From Coraliomargarita algicola (GTDB lineage Bacteria; Verrucomicrobiota; Verrucomicrobiia; Opitutales; Coraliomargaritaceae), in NCBI RefSeq assembly GCF_033878955.1, contig NZ_CP138858.1, forward strand, positions 4,553,001 to 4,617,000: a DNA stretch of 64,000 bases, given 5' to 3'. The position numbers were made by a program, and so were the translations under genes. Below are positions 59,762-64,000 of this stretch, in pieces; position 1 is the first letter of the stretch, and each line of letters opens with the position of its first letter. Under the pieces are notes generated by a model. It was not told the DNA's origin, ran no database searches, and saw nothing but the letters and a program-made list of their open reading frames with translations.

Positions 59762-59914
59762 GATTATATCAAGATAGGTCTGTATTTTGCTGGTTGTGGT
59801 CGCAACTGGCTGCGAGTCGATTTCGACTCAAAAAATGAAATTGTAAAGTGTTTGCAAATGTACCAATCTGCGCGGCTTTTTGACATTTCGAGCAATCGCC
59901 AACAGATTATATCC

Positions 59915-60304
59915 ATGCAAGTCACGCTATTAAAGTCCAAGCTGCTCCGTGCAGAAGTAACCGACCGCGCCCTTCACTACGAGGGGAGCCTCGCAATTGA
60001 TTCCGCGCTTATGGAGCAAATCGGCCTGGTTCCTTACGAGAAAATTCTGGTGGCCAATATCGCAAATGGTGAGCGCCTGGAAACTTACGCCATTGAGGCG
60101 CCCAAGGGATCGCACACGATTTCCTTAAATGGTGCTGCTGCTCACAAGGGACAATTAGGAGATTTGCTGGTTATTATGTCTTTTGCTCAATTTGAAGAAG
60201 CTGAGGCAAAAACGTGGAAGCCTAAAGTGCTCGTGCTCGCCGATGGTAATAAGCGTGTCGTGCGTGCCGATAATGTGCTCGTGGCAGATGGCGTCTACGC
60301 GTAG
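59915..60304 (+). CDS. panD: Aspartate 1-decarboxylase
   Basis: 129 residues from the ATG at 59915; an in-frame ATG at 59852 is less likely. The processing site YEGSLAID gives G24-S25 self-cleavage to form the pyruvoyl cofactor. [16 protein letters not shown] and [17 protein letters not shown] are PanD hallmarks. It makes beta-alanine for pantothenate. Distant from panB, so separately expressed. Confidence 0.95.
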   Translation: MQVTLLKSKLLRAEVTDRALHYEGSLAIDSALMEQIGLVPYEKILVANIANGERLETYAIEAPKGSHTISLNGAAAHKGQLGDLLVIMSFAQFEEAEAKTWKPKVLVLADGNKRVVRADNVLVADGVYA

Positions 60305-60618
60305 TAGGCGAGTTGGTCGGTGTAAGAGTATTTTTTTTCCGACGCTTCCGGCTGTCGGATTATAGAGAGGGTATGCCAGGGTGTGGGTCGCCCTGTCTTT
60401 TGATTGCGATAAGTTGGACTACTGATGATTATTAGTTTTCTGCCTATTTAATTGGTGAGAATCTGTCTCAATACTATTGGAGTCCTGTGTTGTAGGTGGA
60501 TGGCATGGCCAGTTGAGGGCCCAGGGAGTAGTTTCGACAGTTAATGCATTAAATGAGAATGATTCTCTTTTATCATTATGGCTTGCGTGATTGATTTGAA
60601 CTGATTTTCAACAGCCGA
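60305..60618. other. Intergenic region upstream of the TonB receptor
   Basis: 314 bases without a supported gene. The Fur-box-like palindrome at 60552-60580 is the only clear element. I looked for a cobalamin riboswitch because the receptor resembles BtuB, but saw no B12-box pattern. Confidence 0.6.
60552..60580. promoter_or_regulatory. Fur-box-like palindrome before the TonB receptor
   Basis: GAGAAT-G-ATTCTC (60555-60567) is a perfect inverted repeat of the Fur/Zur type, followed by ATCATTATG, within 40-70 bases of the receptor start. The downstream Fur-family gene makes metal-dependent repression of this pair likely; the metal is not known. Confidence 0.7.
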
Positions 60619-62589
60619 ATGATATTCGAATCTAAGCAATTAACTTTTTTTAGTGCGGCCTTATGTGTCGCAAGTAACATCGTACCGTCGATGCTGAGTG
60701 CAGAGGAGGACGTGACTTCACTGGCCGATCCCTTGCCCGCCTATGTTGTCGTCGCCACGCGCACGCCAGTGAGCTTGGATCGTGTCTCACCGTCAGTGAG
60801 TTTTATCGGAGAAGATGAGATTGAATTTTGGCAGGATCGTAGCCTGGTCGATTCAATCAGTCGTATTCCAGGGGTTGCGACTTGGTCCAATGGCACTCCA
60901 GGTAGTCTCACATCCTTATCTATTCGAGGCTCTGAGAGTAACCATACATCTTTTTTCTTGGATGGCCGGCGTCTCAATCCAGGCTTTGGTAATCAATATG
61001 ATCTGGAATCACTCGCGGTGCAAAATCTTGCGAGTGTGCAGGTGCAGTCGGGCGCTTCATCCGTGAATTATGGTGCATCTGGTATTGGAGGTGCCGTAGC
61101 ACTTCAAAGTAAAAGCACCCTTGGTGGGGATGGACTTTCGGGGGATGTGAGTCTGGAGGTAGGAGCCAATGCGTATCGTAATGGATCTGTTTCGGCTCTT
61201 TATTCAGAAGATAATTGGGGGTTTAGTATCGGGGCGAGTCAGTTGAAGACTGATAACGAGCGCGAGAACGACGATTTTGAGCGTGAGTCACTTCAAGGGC
61301 GTTTTGATTACGAACTATTCGATGATTTCACATTTGAATTGGTTGGCCAGTATAGTGATGCAGAGAAGGGGGCCGCGGGCGTGATCACGAATCCTAAATT
61401 AGAGGATCGGCAATGGACGACTAATTGGCTTCTCTCTCCGGGTGTCCGCTATGCGACGGATGTAATCACTATGCATTTGTTTTATTCGCGCAGTGAGAGC
61501 CGTATTGATAATGATATCGAAGATTTTTTCGGTAGCATTTATCAGACGGAGAACAAGGTCGGTTCGGACGAAGTGAACCTGCAAGTCGATTATACATTTA
61601 GCGATGATGCACTTTTCACCTTCGGAGCTGTGTATAGAAACGATCATGCCGAAAATCCAAATTTGAACTCATATTCAAGCTTTGTGCCCGTGTTGCCCTA
61701 CGAGAATCGTTTTGAGCAAACCGGGCTCTGGAGCCAAATTCAATGGCAGTTGTCTAGTTCTTTGGAAGTTCGTGCAGGGCTTCGCTACGATCGTTATAGT
61801 GATTATGACAGTTCCGTGAATGGAAACGTTGAAGCGATCTATCACTTTACAGAGGACAGTTCTGTATTTGTAAAGGTAGCGACTTCATATTCACCACCGT
61901 CCGCGCTGGATCTTGCTTTCGACGAAGACCAAGCGCTAGTCGATGATGGTTTGGGCGGCGAGATGCTCGTTGCTAACACAACCATCCTGAATCCTGAGGA
62001 GAGTGTTTCTTACGAACTCGGTTTTGAGCAAGAGTTGCTAGATGATCAGCTGAAGCTAGCTGTAGTTTTCTTTCGCAACGAAATTGATGAGCTCATTACA
62101 TACGAATCATTGGTGGATGTGAATGATCCATTTGATTTCTTCGATGACGATTATGGTAGCGATACACTCAATGTAGAAGAAGCTACAACCGAAGGCGTCG
62201 AACTTAGTATCGATTATGCGGCGACGGATAAAGTGGATTTAGGCCTAAGCTATACCTATTTGACTGCGACCAACGATTCTGAAGACCAGCGTCTCGCTTA
62301 CCGTCCACGGCATCAGCTACAGCTGTCGGCGACATTCCGTCCTGTCGAAAATCTAAGTTTCGGTCTTTCGGCACTGGGGCAGTTTGATCGTGAAAGAGGG
62401 CAATACTTACAGCCAAATCTAGATGTGGAAGACTATTTCGTCGTAAACTTAGTGTCTGAGTGGACGATCAATGAAGAGTGGAGCCTATTTGCGCGCGTCG
62501 GGAATTTACTTGATGAAGATTATGCATCTGTGTTTGGCTATCCCGCATTAGGGCGCGCCGGCTACATCGGTGCGCGTTTTGAGTTCTAG
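60619..62589 (+). CDS. TonB-dependent outer-membrane receptor
   Basis: 656 residues. Signal peptide (LTFFSAALCVASNIVPSMLSA), a plug domain with VVVATRTPVSLDRVSPSVSFI, IRGSESNHTSFFLDGRRLN and GASSVNYGASGIGGAVAL, and a beta-barrel ending GRAGYIGARFEF. It is BtuB/siderophore-receptor-like, importing a metal chelate or cofactor through TonB-ExbBD energy. The TonB box is probably in the LADPLPAYVVVATR region. The Fur-box upstream suggests repression when the metal is abundant. A Fur-family gene follows after two bases. Ligand undetermined. Confidence 0.9.
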   Translation: MIFESKQLTFFSAALCVASNIVPSMLSAEEDVTSLADPLPAYVVVATRTPVSLDRVSPSVSFIGEDEIEFWQDRSLVDSISRIPGVATWSNGTPGSLTSLSIRGSESNHTSFFLDGRRLNPGFGNQYDLESLAVQNLASVQVQSGASSVNYGASGIGGAVALQSKSTLGGDGLSGDVSLEVGANAYRNGSVSALYSEDNWGFSIGASQLKTDNERENDDFERESLQGRFDYELFDDFTFELVGQYSDAEKGAAGVITNPKLEDRQWTTNWLLSPGVRYATDVITMHLFYSRSESRIDNDIEDFFGSIYQTENKVGSDEVNLQVDYTFSDDALFTFGAVYRNDHAENPNLNSYSSFVPVLPYENRFEQTGLWSQIQWQLSSSLEVRAGLRYDRYSDYDSSVNGNVEAIYHFTEDSSVFVKVATSYSPPSALDLAFDEDQALVDDGLGGEMLVANTTILNPEESVSYELGFEQELLDDQLKLAVVFFRNEIDELITYESLVDVNDPFDFFDDDYGSDTLNVEEATTEGVELSIDYAATDKVDLGLSYTYLTATNDSEDQRLAYRPRHQLQLSATFRPVENLSFGLSALGQFDRERGQYLQPNLDVEDYFVVNLVSEWTINEEWSLFARVGNLLDEDYASVFGYPALGRAGYIGARFEF

Positions 62590-62591
62590 TT

Positions 62592-62957
62592 TTGATTCAT
62601 ACCCGCCAACGTGAAGTTATTTTGGACGTCCTGCGTGAAGCAGGGCGTCCTTTGACACGTGAGGAGATCTTGCGCTTAGGGCGGCAGCAGATCGATCGGC
62701 TAGGATCGGCGACAGTGGACCGTGCGATTCGTGATATGACTGCGGAATTTTACATCATAGGCGTGGAGTTCCCCGGGCAGCCCAAGCGCTATGAATTACC
62801 GGCAGATGCCGAGCACCCACACTTTATATGTCGCGTTTGTGAGAAGGTCTACGATTTGCCCATTCGTATGCAGTTGCCTAAAGTTCAAGCCCCTCCTGGC
62901 TTTGAAATATCTGGTGGCGAGGTGATCTATTCAGGCAAGTGTCCCAATTGTCGCTGA
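62592..62957 (+). CDS. Fur-family transcriptional regulator
   Basis: 121 residues starting at a TTG codon two bases after the receptor stop. N-terminal winged helix ([24 protein letters not shown]) and a C-terminal dimerisation domain with CRVC and CPNC, the structural-zinc cysteine pairs. It is shorter than typical Fur (about 140-150). It probably regulates the TonB receptor in the same operon. The subtype (Fur, Zur or PerR) cannot be told. Confidence 0.88.
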   Translation: MIHTRQREVILDVLREAGRPLTREEILRLGRQQIDRLGSATVDRAIRDMTAEFYIIGVEFPGQPKRYELPADAEHPHFICRVCEKVYDLPIRMQLPKVQAPPGFEISGGEVIYSGKCPNCR

Positions 62958-63039
62958 AGGTGGGGGGATGTGGCCGGGGGGCTTTGGCGTGGAGTGAATA
63001 GGCCACGGTCTGGAAATAGTTGAAAAAAACTTCCGCCTA

Positions 63040-63055
63040 TCACTTATATCAGCGA
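63040..63055. promoter_or_regulatory. Operator-like site upstream of the symporter
   Basis: TCACTTATATCAGCGA, related by reverse complement to the site at 487-502: the 16 bases CTATCACTTATATCAG are identical, then one mismatch. It lies about 55-70 bases before the symporter start. It may bind the same regulator, but chance alone could yield one such pair in 64 kb. Confidence 0.35.
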
Positions 63056-63110
63056 TATACAAATTCATTTCGATGGTATATGTTACTGCTAACCCTAACT
63101 TAACATCCTA

Positions 63111-64000
63111 ATGAACATACTTGAAGTGATACTCTTTATTGGTGCCGTCGTCGGCGTCATTACGATTGGAATATGGAAAAGCCGCGATGAGGATACTTCT
63201 GGCGAGCAGGGCGCTTCCGATTATTTTCTCGCAGGGCGCGGGCTGACTTGGTGGTTGGTGGGCTTTTCACTGATTGCGGCCAATATTTCGACGGAGCAAT
63301 TCGTTGGTATGTCAGGCTCGTCGGCCAATTGGCTGGGGATGGCGATTGCCTCTTATGAGTGGATGGCGGCTGTCACTTTGGTTTTTGTGGCTTTCTGGTT
63401 TTTGCCGAAGTTTCTCAAGGCGGGCCTTTATACGATTCCTGAATTTCTTCAATACCGCTTCGATGGTGTGGCACGTTTATCCATGGCGATCCCGGCGATT
63501 GTGACTTTGGTGTTTGTCACCACCTCGTCGGTGATTTTCTCAGGTGCCAAATTTGTGTCGGAGTATTACAACACCGTTCCGGTTCTCAATAGTTTGACTG
63601 CGATGTGCTGGCTGATTGCCATTTTCGCAGCGGTCTATGTTTTTGTGGGGGGCTTGAAGGCCTGTGCGTGGACGGATCTGGTGTGGGGCTCGGCATTGAT
63701 TGCTGGGGGTGCGATCGTGATGTATATGGCCTTTTCCGTATTGTCGGAGAAGCCCGCAGATGAGTTGATTCTCACCAAAGTGGCGAACTCGACCGCGACA
63801 GTTGCGGATTTGGAAGGTGCCAGTGCCTGGGAGCGCTTTATGTTATTGAATGACGGTGTCGATGGCGAAGCCGTGGCATTAGAAGGACCCAATGGGACTG
63901 GCGGCAAGGTGCACATGGTGCGCCCCAAGACCGATTCCGACATTCCATGGACTGCTTTGATGATCGGCCTGTGGATTCCAAACTTTTTCTACTGGGGCTT
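63111..64000 (+). CDS. Sodium:solute symporter (SSS/SGLT-like), 3' end outside window
   Basis: About 296 residues seen, from the ATG at 63111 to the window edge. Membrane helices are typical of the SSS family: DYFLAGRGLTWWLVGFSLIAANISTEQFVGMSG (read as segments), LYTIPEFLQYRFDG and VYVFVGGLKACAWTDLVWG. The AANISTEQFVG sequence is close to SGLT-type sugar symporters rather than PutP. A loop of about 70 residues (NSTATVADLEGASAWERF... region, about 224-290) is longer than usual. It probably imports a sugar or related solute with sodium. Position after the operator-like site suggests co-regulation with the glycan locus, unproven. Confidence 0.9.
   Translation, partial: MNILEVILFIGAVVGVITIGIWKSRDEDTSGEQGASDYFLAGRGLTWWLVGFSLIAANISTEQFVGMSGSSANWLGMAIASYEWMAAVTLVFVAFWFLPKFLKAGLYTIPEFLQYRFDGVARLSMAIPAIVTLVFVTTSSVIFSGAKFVSEYYNTVPVLNSLTAMCWLIAIFAAVYVFVGGLKACAWTDLVWGSALIAGGAIVMYMAFSVLSEKPADELILTKVANSTATVADLEGASAWERFMLLNDGVDGEAVALEGPNGTGGKVHMVRPKTDSDIPWTALMIGLWIPNFFYWG

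Noticed and set aside
60305..60618. Cobalamin riboswitch before the BtuB-like receptor
   Set aside because: No B12-box or conserved core was recognised; the Fur-type palindrome explains regulation better.

Overview
The window looks like a chromosomal segment of a marine Verrucomicrobiota bacterium, probably of the Opitutales/Puniceicoccaceae (Coraliomargarita/Lentimonas) type. This is an inference from gene content: several Cys-type sulfatases with a genuine formylglycine-generating enzyme, four PEP-CTERM proteins, twin GH116-like glycosidases, and housekeeping genes in compact operons. No rRNA or taxonomic marker was available to confirm it.

Layout. (1) 1-21.3 kb is an accessory glycan-utilisation region: a polysaccharide deacetylase end, GH116-like enzyme, two coupled sulfatases, a broken third sulfatase beside a small foldback element, a response regulator with its carbohydrate-sensor-like histidine kinase, a PEP-CTERM protein, a giant multidomain sulfatase, a second GH116-like enzyme, and three more PEP-CTERM genes, each followed by a strong terminator. 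(2) 21.3-49.9 kb is mostly housekeeping: rhomboid-like protein, C39 peptidase/TPR/glycosyltransferase operon, MBL hydrolase-ribD-rdgB-ndk-ispF, Fic protein, formylglycine-generating enzyme, panB, purH, putP-like symporter, tRNA-Ala, RluA-type synthase, SDR, HPF, tRNA-Arg, accA, pgi, ilvD, scpB and pheA, plus a 48-residue lipoprotein. (3) 49.9-59.8 kb is a signalling island: a sensor kinase-FadL operon on the minus strand, divergent from a four-gene plus-strand operon (LuxD-like hydrolase/methyltransferase fusion, polytopic kinase, GAF/PAS/receiver protein, receiver-kinase) whose architecture and order recall the Ralstonia phcBSR quorum-sensing operon. (4) 59.9-64 kb holds panD, a Fur-box-preceded TonB receptor with a Fur-family gene, and the start of a sodium:solute symporter.

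How the parts fit. The formylglycine-generating enzyme at 30 kb would mature the Cys-type sulfatases of region 1, which would desulfate a glycan so that the GH116-like enzymes can cleave it. A duplicated regulatory module (CTAGG-N6-CCTAG) links the response regulator to the PEP-CTERM/sulfatase genes. The most notable system is the phcBSR-like operon, next to a FadL-type outer-membrane channel that could pass hydrophobic fatty-acyl signals.

Quality caution. Four genes carry single-base frameshifts (sensor kinase, giant sulfatase, one PEP-CTERM gene, pgi). Two lie in G-runs, and one is in a central metabolic gene. Residual sequencing indels are therefore a serious alternative to real mutation or phase variation.
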